Below are positions 24,870-36,549 of a stretch of DNA of 64,000 nucleotides, piece by piece; positions within the stretch are counted from its first letter, which is position 1; each line of letters starts with the position of its first letter. The notes beneath the pieces are model-generated. The model was given only the letters and a program-made list of their open reading frames with translations. It had not been told where the DNA came from and searched no databases. The stretch lies in the NCBI RefSeq assembly GCF_003265705.1, contig NW_020312968.1:11275732-11339731 (forward strand), written 5' to 3'. Both the position numbers and the translations under genes were made by a program. This stretch comes from Callorhinus ursinus. Taxonomy: Eukaryota; Chordata; Mammalia; Carnivora; Otariidae.

Positions 24870-25340
24870 TAGTGTGCTGAGATGCAAACAAAGTACAGCA
24901 AAGCAGGGCCCTCGAGCAACAGAAACTTCCTGTCTCACGGTTATGGAGGCTGGAAGTCCAACATCAAGAAGAGACACACAGAGGCAGGGTGGGTTCCTCC
25001 TGAGGCCATGAGGGAGGGATCTGTCCCAGGCCTCTCGCTTAGCTTCTGGCAGTCTGCAAGAAATCTTTGCTTTTCCTTGGCTTGTCAACGTGACCTCTGC
25101 CTTCACCTTCACACAACCTTCTCCCTGAGTGCGTTGATGTGTCCAAATGTCCCCCTTTGCTGAGGACACCAGTCATACTGGATGAGCAGTCCTGCTTATG
25201 GCCATTCCACTGCATCTCAGCTTGATAATTACACCAGCTACGACCCCACTTTCAAAGCAGGCCACGTTCAGGGGCACTGGGAGTTGGGAATTCAATACAC
25301 GAGTTCTTGAGGGACACAATTCAACTCCCAAAAGATGTCT
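24870..25340 (-). mobile_element. MLT1-type MaLR LTR
   Basis: Antisense order GAGCAACAGAAACTTCC, GGAGGCTGGAAGTCCAAC, GAGGACACCAGTCATACTGG, GGGACACAATTCAACTCCC. Solitary, diverged. Confidence 0.85.
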
Positions 25341-25457
25341 TTGTTTTATTTCCAGGAAAAATGGTTGAGCGGCTCATTGAAATCTGTGAGTAGGAACCTG
25401 GTCTTAGTTCAACCCAAAGCTGATTTATAAATAAAGAGAATAAGGCTGGATTTCTTT

Positions 25458-25459
<2 letters not shown>

Positions 25460-25499
<40 letters not shown>
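25460..25499. repeat. (AC)n microsatellite
   Basis: About 20 uninterrupted AC dinucleotides. Confidence 0.97.
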
Positions 25500-25500
<1 letters not shown>

Positions 25501-25504
25501 CCTG

Positions 25505-25640
25505 TAAATATTAACTAGCTAAATGACCTTGGGTGAGTCCTATAATCTCTCTGGATTCTGTTTCCTTATCTATAAAAATGAGGAGTTTGAGATAAGCTTT
25601 AAAGTTTTTCCAGTATTAGAAATCTAAGCCCATACAGCAC
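25505..25640 (+). repeat. MIR SINE fragment
   Basis: TAACTAGCTAAATGACCTTG, GGGTGAGTCCTATAATCTC and TTTCCTTATCTATAAAAATG are sense MIR landmarks. Confidence 0.8.
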
Positions 25641-25742
25641 AGAGGAGAATTTATAACTGGTATTGACAATGGAATGCAGGTATAGTTTTACAGTGGGCTT
25701 ATGGTCAGATAATAGAAGAAGATCCAAACATTTTATTTTAGG

Positions 25743-25936
25743 TGTTTTTTTAAGATTATTTATTTATTTGACAGAGAGAGACACAGCGAGAGAGGGAACA
25801 CAATCAGGGGAAGAGGAAGAGGGAGAAGCAGGCTTCCCGCTGAGCAGGGAGCCCGATGCGGGGCTCGATCCCAGGACCCTGAGATCATGACCTGAGCCGA
25901 AGGCAGATGCTTAACGACTGAGCCACCCAGGTGCCC
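25743..25936 (-). mobile_element. CAN SINE, first of a nested pair
   Basis: Flanked by TTTTATTTTAG duplications. It sits in the T-rich (tail) side of the next SINE and so inserted later. Confidence 0.95.
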
Positions 25937-25949
25937 CTATTTTATTTTA

Positions 25950-26125
25950 GTTTTAAAGGTTTTATTTATTTATTTGTCAGAGAGAGCAAGAGAGAGCACA
26001 AGCAGGGAGAGCAGCAAGCTCCCCGCTGAGCAGGGAGCCCGATGCGGGGCTCGATCCCAGGACCCTGGGATCATGACCTGAGCCAAAGGCAGACACTTAA
26101 CCGACTGAGCCACCCAGGGGGTCCC
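25950..26125 (-). mobile_element. CAN SINE, second of a nested pair
   Basis: Its own target-site duplication, AAGATCCAAACATTTTA / AAGATCCCAACATTTTA, lies outside both SINEs (25718 and 26126), which shows it was present first. Confidence 0.95.
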
Positions 26126-26896
26126 AAGATCCCAACATTTTAAAATAGGTGTTATGCAGCTGCTAAGAAAGACAAGCAGACCCATTCCTGCCAGTGTCAT
26201 GCACACAGTGATTCGGCGAGTAACCCCAAGTTTCCAGAGGATTCTGGCTCTATCACGGACACACACACTCCTCTAGAGTCATTGACACAGCTACCAGGTC
26301 AGCTACGCAGGCTGGGGCATGACCACGGTCAGAAATAACAACTAAATCAAAGCTAGCGATAAATGCGCAGATCACCCAGCTCTCTCACGGGGTGCGAAGA
26401 CTTGCGTCATCCGTTGCTAAAAACCCCATATTCTTCCTTACAGGTCACAGAACGAGCTCCTTGATAAAATTGTTCTCTAAAACAATCATGTTCACAGAAC
26501 CGTGAAAATATAAGCATCTGGGGCAGCCTTGTCTTACTCACCTAGCAGAACACGGGCGAACCAGAGAAACCACCCTGTACTCTTTCCTTCTATTCTTAAG
26601 CAAAGCTCTGCTGGATTTCCTTGGCTCTCGGTGCCGCGTACAGAAGTGCAGATCAGAGCTCACTAGCTCCAGACTGTTATTCTTCCTGCCTCCGTGACAA
26701 CAGCATTCCTGATCTTAGCCGTTCGTAAGGCGACACGATCTCAGACGGGGAGAAACGGAAAGACTTGATCACTATGAATTTCTCACTTTGCCCCCACGTT
26801 CTATGCCTGGTCTTAGAATGACAGAATTGTCTAACTCCGCTTCTCCTTTACCTCACTGCAATGTAGACGAGCCGAATGCTCCAACTACAAATGAAC
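26126..26896. other. Intergenic, nothing recognised
   Basis: No supported gene, RNA or repeat. Confidence 0.45.
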
Positions 26897-27083
26897 TTTT
26901 TTTTTTTAAGCTTTTATTTATTTATTTGACAGCGAGAGAGGGAACACAAGCAGGGGGAGTGGGAGAGGGAGAAGCAGGCTTCCCGCGGAGCAGGGAGCCC
27001 GACGCGGGGCTCGATCCCAGGACCCTGGGATCACGACCTGAGCCGAAGGCAGACGCTTAATGACTGAGCCACCCAGGCGCCCC
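26897..27083 (-). mobile_element. CAN SINE, full length
   Basis: Young-looking copy with intact head reverse complement. Duplications ACAAATGAAC and ATAAATGAAC flank it. Confidence 0.96.
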
Positions 27084-27387
27084 ATAAATGAACTTTCTTA
27101 AGAGACACCAGAGGGTCTATTGCAACCAACTCGAATCAATAACAACTGGAAACAATAAGGATCAAGGAAACAAATTATCTCTTTGTTTGAAAGGAGATAA
27201 TTTTATGATTAAGCATATATTGCCACACGGGGATATTTGTTAAGAGAATATGCCTTTCATAGGGAAAATGGTTAAGCTAATTATTAAAGATCTACTTGGT
27301 GGAATTTTATGTATTGTTTTTAAATGATGGTTTTGAAGTGCCTATGTAATGACATAAGGAGAGGTATATTAATAATGTCACAGGAAT

Positions 27388-27613
27388 GGGGCACCTGGGT
27401 GGCTCAATCTGTTAAGCATCCAACTCTTGATCTTGGCTCAGGTGGTGATCTCAGGGTGGTGGGATTGAGCCCCGTGGTGGGTTCCATGCTGGGCATGGAG
27501 ACTGCTTGGAATTTGCTCTTTCCTTCTCCCTCAGCCCCTACCCCCTACCCCCCACACTCACATGCGCGCTCTCTCTCTAAAATGAGTAAATGAATAAATA
27601 AATATTTTTTTCA
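27388..27613 (+). mobile_element. CAN SINE
   Basis: GGCACCTGGGTGGCTCAATC head. Duplications AATGTCACAGGA and AATGTCACAGGG flank it. Confidence 0.95.
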
Positions 27614-27839
27614 AATGTCACAGGGAAAAATCAGGGTGATAAATGTGTTTTTGCAAATGTATATACAATGATTAAGAGAATAAAGCCCCATGCTCTCGCC
27701 CTGGCTGCCCGACCGGCCCACCTGGCTGGTTCTCTGACCACATCTTTATCACCTTGTTTGATTTCTCCATAGTGCTGGTGAAGGGCCATGAAGTCATCCT
27801 TATTTCTCGTGTTCATTTAATGTTCTTCTTGTTTATGAT

Positions 27840-27935
27840 ATCAGGAGCTCTGCTTATCATTTACTATTAGATCCCCAGATCCCAGAATAAAAGTTGGTCA
27901 GTTAATATTTGTTCTATGAACAAATGAAAATATGC
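27840..27935 (+). repeat. L2-like 3' end
   Basis: CCCCAGATCCCAGAATAAAA and GTTAATATTTGTTCTATGAA resemble the terminal part of L2. Short, so moderate support. Confidence 0.45.
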
Positions 27936-28347
27936 ATTAAAAAAAGAAAGGCAATTCATCAAATTGTCAAGACTTTCTACAAAGTTACTGGAATTAAAGA
28001 TCATTTTCCCCCCTTTTCTCTATTTTTTTATGTTTTCTGTAATATTAATTCTATATTATAATAAAAAAGAGGGGAAAAATGGAATTATTTACCTTCCAAA
28101 ATGCCCACATAAACATAAAAAGTGTAGTCCTATTGTATATTCCAAACTATGATAAATTCATAATTTGTTCCCTTAGTGAACCAACTCCAAAGAGTCCAAA
28201 GAAAATAAGAACATTTGCCTCTGCTTTTGGAAATGTTAGGCCGAAATCAAAGAGAAACTGATCACATTAAATCACTCAAATGTATTCTATTTTGTATCTT
28301 TCTTCTGGAACACCGCATAATGAAACTTGGGTTTAGAAGTTCTACCT

Positions 28348-28535
28348 CGGGCCACCTGGGTGGCTCATTTGAATAAGCCTCCGACTCCTGTTTTCGGCTC
28401 AGCTCAGGATCTTGGGGTTGTGGGATGGAGCCTAGAGTCTGGCTCTGCGCTCAGTGGGGAGTCTGCTTGGAAATCTCTCTCTCCCTCTGCCCCTCCCCCA
28501 CCGTACCCCACCCCCTCTCAAACAAATAAATAAAT
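28348..28535 (+). mobile_element. CAN SINE
   Basis: GGCCACCTGGGTGGCTCATT head and AAACAAATAAATAAATAAG tail. Duplications AAGTTCTACCTC and AAGTTCACCTC flank it. Confidence 0.95.
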
Positions 28536-28617
28536 AAGTTCACCTCAAGCATAAATCAGCCATTCTGTAGATAACGATGGTCTCATACTTCTATCTGGAT
28601 TTCTGGAAAGTGCTGAT

Positions 28618-28796
28618 TTTTTTTTTAAGATTTTTATTTGACAGAGAGCACAAGCAGGGGTGCAGGAGGCAGAGGGAGAGGGAGAAGCAGGCTCTCCTTG
28701 GAGCAGGGAGCCCGACGCGGGGCTCAGTCCCAGGACCCTGAGATCATGACCTGAGCCGAAGGCAGATGCCAAACTGACTGAGCCACCCAGGCGCCC
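28618..28796 (-). mobile_element. CAN SINE
   Basis: Short T-run, AAGATTTTTATTTGACAG and the head reverse complement. Flanked by AAAGTGCTGATT and AAGGTGCTGAATT. Confidence 0.95.
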
Positions 28797-29435
28797 CCTA
28801 GAAGGTGCTGAATTATGATGGCAATTGTTAAGTAACTTGCCTTGATTTTTAAAAGTAATCTAACCTCATTAAATAAAGATCACACAAAACTTCCAATCGT
28901 TATATTAACGAAATGGGCAGTATGTATTTGGTAAAATAGATGATGTATGCACATGGAAATATCTGGAAATCATGAATCTTGACCAGAAAACTCTGAGAGG
29001 TGATAAGAAAAAAAAATAATGTATTTGGATTGTTCAGTGGGTCTTTTGAAAAGGATTTTCTTGGCTCTGTAAATAAGTGGTGCAGGGCAGTGAAAAGGAA
29101 AGGGGAAAAAAAAATGCCCCAAATCGGAAAAAAAAAAAAAAAAAGACAATGACGAATGGCAGTCCCTCCGAATGAGCGGCCTGTTTATGCCACCTGCTGG
29201 ATTCTAGCTGCACTGCTTAGTCATGCCCCCATTTCGAGGCGGGCTGATTCTTGCTCTCTCACTTTCTACAAAGCCTCTAAGCTCTCTAACCCCCAATTGG
29301 ACTTCCTTCTTTCTTTCCTTGTACTGTGAGTGCTGGTGGTTCTGTTCCCACCGCCAACTCCCTAGCATGTGAGGACCCCGGGGGCTCCCTGCTTCCTGGG
29401 CCCAGAGTATGTGATGAGGCTGGTGCTGATTTTGG
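28797..29435. other. Intergenic, nothing recognised
   Basis: AT-rich with an A-run near 29130. No feature supported. Confidence 0.45.
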
Positions 29436-29620
29436 CGGACGTCGTTCGAGTGCCATAACCCATTTCATCCTCACAACACCCCAGCGAGGAGCTGGTACTA
29501 TCCCTACTTCACAGATGAGGAAACTAAAACAGAGAGGCCGAGGAACGCGTCCAAGGGCACCCAGGCAGGCAGTCAAGCTCCAGGCCTGTGCCCCTCGCTG
29601 CTACTCCCTCCGCCACTCAG
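29436..29620 (-). repeat. MIR SINE
   Basis: AACCCATTTCATCCTCACAA, CTACTTCACAGATGAGGAAA, ACAGAGAGGCCGAGG and GTCAAGCTCCAGGCC are antisense MIR landmarks. Confidence 0.85.
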
Positions 29621-30477
29621 GGAACTCTGAGCTGTCTGTGTGCTCTGTGTATGAACCTGGCCCTGTGTTCACCTGTCACAGAGGGCCACCGCGCTGGGTT
29701 TGTGCACTGCCCTCCAGGCACCCTGTCTTCTCTTCCCCACTCTGCTCCGTGCCCTGGGATGCTGGCCTATGTGGACTGCACCCACAGGCCCCCTTAGTCT
29801 CCGGCTCGGGTTTGGCTGTGGTCAATGGGAGGCGTGCCTACAGCCTGGGAGGGCAGGAGAAGGGCAAGAAGGTGTACTTCTTTCCTTGGTGTTCTCCCTG
29901 TTGGTGGCCAGAGGCTGGCTCGGTCTCTGCTGAGCCACAGCCCCTGCCAGGGGGCCCTCTCCAAGGCGTCAGCAACTCACGGGTTCCCACGACTCTTCCT
30001 CCCCACGTCCCCTTGCTGATGCCAGCCGCAGGGTGCTGTGTCATCCCATACTGATTTCCCCTGACTGCCCCCGCACCCCTGTAAAGTGTGTTTTTATTCA
30101 CTTCTCCATTCCCCACTGGGGGTGCCGTCCCCCTCCTGTCGGTACCCTGACCAGTCCCGCCTCCAGCAACCCCACTGCTCCCCCCACCTGCTCCAATTCT
30201 GCCCACCTGCTGAGCCCACTGTTCAGTCTCGTGGGTTAAGGATTTGTGTTTCTGGGTGTCCTTTGTGTGTAAAGACCAAGGCGAGGAATCTTCCAACCAT
30301 TAATAACAACTGCTCATCAGACTGTTGCCCATCCCTGTCCCAGGTCAAGTAGCTTCTTCGGTGAGAAATAGACAAGGGAGTCGGGAAGAGCAAGCCAGAA
30401 GGGTAGAGAAGGGGAAAGGGGGTGATGCGGTCCCAGAGACAAACTCTGCCAAGGTCCTAAGGACAACTTTCGAGAAG
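29621..30477. other. Intergenic, C-rich, nothing recognised
   Basis: A 242-codon open frame (29326-30054) overlaps the MIR and continues into this stretch. It has no recognisable domain, and frames on both strands overlap it. I treat it as chance. Confidence 0.55.
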
Positions 30478-30605
30478 GCTGTCTAATGCCGTGGTTACAG
30501 CGGGGCCCTGGAGGGGACAGAGCGGGTAGGAGTCACAGCTCTGCTACCTAACAGCTGGGAGCACCACACCGCACAGAGCCTCTTCATTTAGAAAAGCTGA
30601 ACAGT
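30478..30605 (+). repeat. MIR SINE fragment
   Basis: TCTAATGCCGTGGTTACAGC, CACAGCTCTGCTACCTAACA and CAGAGCCTCTTCATTT fit the tRNA-like 5' half of MIR. Confidence 0.6.
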
Positions 30606-30812
30606 GGGGCACCTGGGTGGCTCAGTCGGCTGAGCTTCTTGGCTCTTGGTTTTGGCTAGATGGTGACCTCGGGGTCAGGAGATCGAGCCCCACATCGGGC
30701 TCTGCACCCAGTGTGGGGTTGGCTTGAGTTTCTCTCTCCCTCTGCTCCTCCCCCCAGCTCTCTCTGTCTCTGAAATAAATAAACCTTAAAAAGAAAAAAG
30801 AAAAAAAAAGAC
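30606..30812 (+). mobile_element. CAN SINE
   Basis: GGGCACCTGGGTGGCTCAGT head and a GAAATAAATAAACCTTAAAA tail. Confidence 0.95.
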
Positions 30813-31069
30813 AAACGGCAGCAGGATGTGCTTGCTAAGGTTGTTATGTACAGTAGACAAATAACACAAGCAAACACTTTCCCGCCGCGGCCACGTGTCC
30901 CGTGCACAGTAGGAGCTATGGACTCTGTTAGCCGCTCAGCACTTTCTGTTCCCAGTGCCTTGGGAGGCTTAGCGGAAACCTATTACTTGGTTATCTGGGA
31001 GCTATGGGAGGGTCACGGGCAGCAGGGTGGGGGACAGGCAAGCGCTGTCTGGAAAGCTGGGAGCTCGGA

Positions 31070-31262
31070 AGGCGGGAAGTCCTGGTTCAGATCTTGTTCT
31101 GCCATTTCATGGTTACATGACCTTGGGCAGGTTTTACGTCAACTTTGTGTGTCAATTTTCTCATCCATGAAACAGAGGTGATTATCCCTACCTTGCAGCT
31201 CCGTTAAGACAGTCCAGGGGTAGCGGAATGGCGATCACATAGGAGGCACTCAATTTTATTTT
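31070..31262 (+). repeat. MIR SINE
   Basis: TCTTGTTCTGCCATTTCATG, CATGACCTTGGGCAGGTTTT, TTCTCATCCATGAAACAGAG and GGAGGCACTCAATTTT are sense MIR landmarks. Confidence 0.8.
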
Positions 31263-31890
31263 CCCTTTGAAACCAAGATTTTAGATAGATAGATACATGG
31301 ATAGATGATAGATGGATAGAATTATAAAAGAGAAAGAGAGGGAGAGAGAGAGAACAGATTTATTTTAAGGAAGTCGCTAACGCAGCTGTGGAGGTCACAA
31401 GTCAGAAATCGGTAGGGCCAGCCCTCAGGCTGCACGCCTGCCCGGGTGTCTATATTACAGCCATTGGGCAGAATTCCTTTCCTTTTTTTTTTTTTTTTAA
31501 GATTTTATTTATTTATTTGAGAGAGAAAGAGAGCTGGAAGAGGGGCAGAGGGGGAGGGAGAGGGACAAGCAGACTCCATGCAGAGCACAGAGCCCAACCT
31601 CACCATCCTGAGCTCATGACCTGAGCCAAGACCAAGAATCTGATGCTTAACCGACTGAGCCACCCAGGTGTCCCAGGCAGAATTCCTTCTTAGGGAAAAC
31701 TGTGTTTGCTCCTATGGCCCTCAGCTGATTGGATGAGACCCACCCACAACAAGGACTTAAGTCAACTGATTGTAAATATTAATTACATCTACAAAAGACT
31801 TTCACAGCAACATGTACACTAGTGTTTAACCAAACAGTTGAGCACCATAGCCTAGCCAAGTTGACACATTATATTAACCAGTGCCATGAC
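31263..31890 (-). mobile_element. Old LTR (MLT-like), interrupted by a CAN SINE
   Basis: A GATA-type simple repeat, GAACAGATTTATTTTAAGGA, GTGGAGGTCACAAGTC, GCTGATTGGATGAGACCCAC and TAGCCAAGTTGACACATTAT keep the antisense order of a familiar mammalian LTR. Subfamily not asserted. Confidence 0.7.
31482..31673 (-). mobile_element. CAN SINE inserted in the LTR
   Basis: Flanked by GGCAGAATTCCTTTCC and GGCAGAATTCCTTCTT. Confidence 0.95.
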
Positions 31891-31952
31891 CATTCGAATT
31901 CCATGTAGTGTCATCCTTTAAAAGACAATAGGATAATGTAGCTCTACCATCT

Positions 31953-31976
31953 GTGTGTGTGCGCGCGCGTGTGTTT
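31953..31976. repeat. TG/CG alternating tract
   Basis: TGTGTGTGTGCGCGCGCGTG, an alternating purine-pyrimidine run of the Z-DNA-prone kind. Confidence 0.85.
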
Positions 31977-33099
31977 TCTTTCCTTGCTTCTCCTTTGGGT
32001 CATGAATTCTCAAGAGGAAGAGAGGTAAAAATTGATTTCTTGGGGGACAAAGAAATTCCTAGACATTACAAAGACTTGTGTTCCTCCAAAGTCAAACTCT
32101 GTCTGACGAAATCTTACTCCTCACCATTTATTTAATTTCTCTCATTAGGAAGAAATTAAATTACACATTATGTGTTTCACATTATAGAATTTATCTTATT
32201 TAAGCTTAATTAATTGATTTGCATTTATTAAATTAAATTCTTTTCCTTCGGGGGTGATCATGAACGACAAAGGTGAGGAACACTACCTTGGATCCTTTCA
32301 TGGACGAATTTTAACAGCTCTAGTGAGGAAAGTAAAGGTGTGACATAGTGTTCTTCCTTGACTGGGTTGGATTCGACCCTTTTTGCTGTTCCATCTTTAA
32401 TTTTATGAATGATGAGAGGAGGTTGTGGTCTATGATTTAGCCAATCTTTAGAAAAATGTGGCCATTAAGTTGTAGTAACTCAATATTAAAAGTAATTTCC
32501 ATAGAAATGTGTGGTGTTGTCAGTGGCCTGACGCTATCGCCCATTACTCAAACCTGCACCCGCCACAGCCGCCTCCTAGCTCATTCTGCCCAGAAGAACC
32601 TTATTACAGGCCTGATGAAACAAGTTATATTTATGATGATGACTTACAGTTAAATCTACAGCCAGGGCCTCTTCCTTCTAGGCCTCTGTCCTATTCAAAA
32701 TGCCATTTATTTCGAGAAATGGCTAGTTATTTCTGTTGAGCATCAAATGAGCTGCCAGACTGCTGCCTGAAATAAAACCACTTGTGTCTGGGGACTTTTC
32801 AAAGTTTCCTTTTCAACATGAGCTACTTTAAAACAACCAGAGCACAGCCTCCAGTTTCGTCCTCCCTTCCAGGTGTGGTGAGCTGGGCGGGGAATGGGAT
32901 GGCGCAGAGCCTGGGCTCCTTCATCCTGAGTGGTGATTATGGTGCCAACCTGCCCCACTCTGGGAAAACACTCAGGAAGCCAGGAAGTGCCACCAAATGT
33001 CAGGTCTTATTATACTGAAGCAAAAGCCCCAGTATTTTCTGCAAAGAGGTTATCACTGATGAGAGACTGCATACCCGCTGTTCCTCTAGCTGTTTCTTC
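31977..33099. other. Intergenic; short coding-like frame at 32509-32739
   Basis: AT-rich up to about 32.4 kb. A 76-codon + frame at 32509-32739 has a Pro/Tyr/Asp-rich product (HYSNLHPPQPPPSS, YYRPDETSYIYDDD). It looks more protein-like than its neighbours, but I do not recognise it and the flanks do not look like exons. It may be a remnant of a processed copy or chance. Confidence 0.35.
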
Positions 33100-33415
33100 C
33101 TCCATACACGTCAGCCTGACCACTTGGGCTCATCCTTCAGGTCTCTGCATAGAGTCACCTCCTCAGAGAAGCCCTCCTAGGTTTCCTATCTGTATCAGCC
33201 CCTGGTTACCATCTGTCCCTGCACCCTTGAGTGGATTCATTTGTAACACTCCTCCCAGTCTGTACACACATATTTATTTCTGTGCTTCTTGGTAAAATGT
33301 CTATCTCTGCTCCTGGAATGGAAGCTCCAGGGGGTTTGCTCCTCATCTGCCGTGTTCACAGCACAGGGCCTGGAACTTAGGAGACGTTCAACAAATATTT
33401 ATTAAAAATGAATAA
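33100..33415 (+). repeat. L2 LINE 3' end
   Basis: GTCACCTCCTCAGAGAAGCC, CTCTGCTCCTGGAATGGAAG, GCACAGGGCCTGGAACTTAG and CAACAAATATTTATT follow L2 sense order to its end. Confidence 0.85.
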
Positions 33416-33628
33416 ACATGCCTGTCCTTTCTAAGATCTCTTCCCCAAAACTCGAAGGAAAAAGCTGGGGTTTTATTTTCCCTTCCCAATTTCCTCAGAA
33501 GGACCCTGGATTCTTAAAAACACAAAAGGAGGAAAGAAAGCTTAACTTCTGTTCACAACGCACTTGATCTTCTTAACAAAACTTCAGAGACTTGCTCAGT
33601 GGAAAAATGACACTCAAGAAACTGCCCT

Positions 33629-33704
33629 TGGTGCCTGGGTGGCTCAGTTGGTTAGGCGACTGCCTTCGGCTCAGGTCATGATCCTGGAGCCCCGGGATCG
33701 AGTT
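33629..33704 (+). mobile_element. CAN SINE, tRNA-like head only
   Basis: GGTGCCTGGGTGGCTCAGTT to GGGATCGAG, then unrelated sequence. The copy stops just after the tRNA B-box-like part and lacks the pyrimidine body and tail. Confidence 0.85.
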
Positions 33705-33761
33705 TACTTTAACAAGCATTCTGGAAACCCTAATTCTAAAATCACATCAATACCCAGAAAT

Positions 33762-33948
33762 GGGGATGCCTGGGGGGCTCAGTCAGTTAAGCATCTGCCT
33801 TCGGCTCAGGTCATAACCCCAGGGTCCTGGAATCGAGTCCCACATCAGGCTCCTTGCTCGGCGGGGAGACTGTTTCTCCCTCTGCTGCTCCCCCTGCTTG
33901 TGTGCTCTCTCTCTCAAATAAATAAATAAAATCTTTTAAAAAAAAAAA
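33762..33948 (+). mobile_element. CAN SINE, full length
   Basis: GGGGATGCCTGGGGGGCTCA head, CAAATAAATAAATAAAATC tail. Duplications CCCAGAAATG and CCTAGAAATG flank it. Confidence 0.95.
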
Positions 33949-34039
33949 AAACCTAGAAATGTCACCTCCTATTTGCGAGCAACTTACCCCCCAACTGGAT
34001 AAACCAGGTCTTTCTTTGAGCTAGGCAAAATTTCTTAGC

Positions 34040-35200
34040 TTTGGCACTCAAAAGCACAAGACGTTAAAGAAAAAAATTGATGGATTAGACTTGACCAAAA
34101 TTCAAAAGTTTTACACTCCCAAAGGCACCATTAAGAAAATGAAAAGACAAATTGCAGACTGGGAGAAAATATTTGTCAGTCATGTGTTTCATAAAGGACT
34201 TGTATCCAGAATAAGAATTATTATTATTATTTTTTAATAGGCTCTATGCCCAATGTAGGACTCAAACCCACAACCCTGAGATCAAGAGTCACATGCTCTA
34301 CCAAATGAGCCAGCCAGGCGCCCTAGAATAAGAATTCTTAAAACTTAATAATAAGAAGACAACCCCATTAAAAAATGAGCACAACATTTGAATAGTTATT
34401 TCACCAAAGATGGTATAGGAATAATCAATAAGTACATACAAAGATGCTTAACATCTTTAGTCAGCAGGAAAATGGAAATTTGAAACCACAATGAGATACA
34501 TTTCATACCCACTAGGATTGCTATAATAAAAAATGCAGAAATCATTAAGGATTGGAGAGGATGTAGAGAAACCAGACCCCTCATACATTGCTGATGAGAA
34601 GGTAAAACAGGATAGCCACTCTGGGAAGCAATTTGGCCATTTCTTTAAAAAGTTAAATATAAAATTGTCATGTAACCTAGCTATTCCCCTCCTAGGATCT
34701 GTTTGAGAGAAATGAAAACATAGGCATTTACAAAGACTTGTATGTACATGTTTATAGTAGAATCACTCATAATAGTCAAAAAATCCAAATGTCCACCGAC
34801 TGGTTAATAAATAAACCAAATGTTCCGTACATGTGAATACAGTGGTGTTCCACAGAGTTCCGTACGGTCAAATACTTTTCAGCGTGGATGAACCACAAAA
34901 CTATTGCATTAGGTAAAAGAAGTCAGATTCAAAAGGCCACATATTATACCGTTCCATCTATGGGCTGTCCAGGAAAGGCAAATCTGTGGAGACAGAGAAT
35001 AGATTAGTGGCTCCTTGCGCTGAGTGACTGCAAATGGACACAAGCGACTTCTTTGGTGTGATGAGAATGTTCTAAAACCGACTGCGGCGATGAGCCCACC
35101 ACTTGTACATTCACTAAAAATCACTCAGTTGTACACTGGAAGCAGGTGAATTGCATGGCTTATAAATTATACCTCATAATACCTCAATAAAGTTGTTTTA
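34040..35200 (+). mobile_element. L1 3' region (end of ORF2 and 3' UTR), interrupted by a short SINE
   Basis: CAAAAGTTTTACACTCCCAA, GGAGAAAATATTTGTCAGTC, ACCACAATGAGATACATTTC, AAACCAGACCCCTCATACAT and TACCTCAATAAAGTTGTTTT are ordered L1 landmarks. The reading frame is broken, and the element is inactive. Confidence 0.9.
34222..34325 (-). mobile_element. Short old tRNA-derived SINE in L1
   Basis: GGCTCTATGCCCAATGTAGG to GAGCCAGCCAGGCGCCCT. Flanked by AGAATAAGAATT duplications. Only about 105 bases, without the long pyrimidine body. Confidence 0.85.
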
Positions 35201-35214
35201 AAAAACAATTAATG

Positions 35215-35419
35215 GGGGGCGCCTGGATGGCTCAGTCATTTAAACATCTGCCTTCGGCTCAGGTCATGATCTTGGGGTCCTGGGATCGAGTCCCACATCG
35301 GGCTCCTTGCTCAGGGGGGAGTCTGCTTCTCCCTCTCCCTCTGACCCTCCCCCCTGCTCATGCTGTCTCGCACTCGCTCACTCTCCCTCTCTCAAATAAA
35401 TAAAGTCTTTAAAAAAAAA
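35215..35419 (+). mobile_element. CAN SINE, full length
   Basis: GGGGGGCGCCTGGATGGCTC head and CTCAAATAAATAAAGTC tail, just after the L1 A-rich end. Confidence 0.95.
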
Positions 35420-35904
35420 TCTAATGGAAATTTTCAAGTTGTGGGTGTGTTTTTTGATGTTGGTTCACTTTGCTCTATAAAGTAGAAATGAAAGAATCTT
35501 GTGTGGAAAAAGATACACCAGGACAGCAAAATCAGGTGTAGAAAATATTGATCTGAACAAAACAAAATTCAAGAAAAAAATCATTACAAGGGACCAGGAG
35601 AGATATTTTATTCTCCATTAAAGACATAATCCACTGAGAATATGTAATAATCATGAGTTCATGAGTCTTGATGCCCCCAGAACCATGGCCTCAAATTATA
35701 TACAGCAAAACCCCACTAATACAAGAGGTGAAATGAACAGATGTATGTTTGTGGTTGTAGGGACACTTGAGCACATTGACCTCAGACATCAACAGATCAC
35801 ACGGGCATAAAATAAAGATGTGGAGTATATGAAAACAAAATAAACTTGAATATATGTTCAAGCTTGAGCGTATGTTCAAACTTTGCACCTCCCAGAATTA
35901 GCAG
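35420..35904. other. Intergenic, AT-rich, nothing recognised
   Basis: No supported gene, RNA or repeat. Confidence 0.45.
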
Positions 35905-36533
35905 TCTTTTTATTTTTACTTTTTAAATTTAATTTAATTTTATTTAAATTCAATTAATTAACACACAGTGTATTACTAATTTTAGGGGTAGAGGTCAGTG
36001 TTTCATCAGTTGCATACAACACCCCGTGCTCATTCCATCAGGTGCCCTCCTTGATGCCCATCACCCAGGTACCCCATCTCCCTCCCCCTCTCCCCTCCAG
36101 CAACCCTTCGTTTGTTTCCTAGAGTTAAGAGCCCCTTTTGGTTTGTCTCCCTCTCTGATTTCATCTTGTTTTATTTTTCCCTCCCTTCCCCTATGCTCCT
36201 CTGTTTTTTTTTTTTTATGCTCCTCTGTTTTGTTTCTTAAATTCCGCATATGAGTGAAATCATATAATTGTCTTTCTCTGATTGACTTATTTTGCTTAGC
36301 ATAATACCCTCTAGTTCCATTCACACTGTGGCAAATGGTAAAATTTCATTTTCTGATGGCTGAGTCATATTTCATTGTATATATACCATGCCTTCTTGAT
36401 CCATTCATCTGTCAATGGACATCTGGGCTCTTTCCATAGTTTGGCTATTGTGGACATTGCTGCTATAAACATTGGGATGCAAGTGCCCCTTGGGGATCAC
36501 TACATTTGTATCTTTGGGGTAAATACCTAGTAG
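35905..36533 (-). mobile_element. Carnivoran L1 3' end, antisense
   Basis: CAATTAATTAACACACAGTG, CATCAGTTGCATACAACACC, GCATATGAGTGAAATCATAT, TGATGGCTGAGTCATATTTC and GGGGATCACTACATTTGTAT are the ordered reverse complement of the L1 3' end. AGCAGTCTTTTTA and GCACAGTCTTTTTA flank it as target-site duplications. Confidence 0.92.
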
Positions 36534-36549
36534 AGCACAGTCTTTTTAT

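Noticed and set aside
29326..30054. 242-codon open frame, + strand
   Set aside because: Its first part runs through a MIR; composition shows no recognisable protein family.
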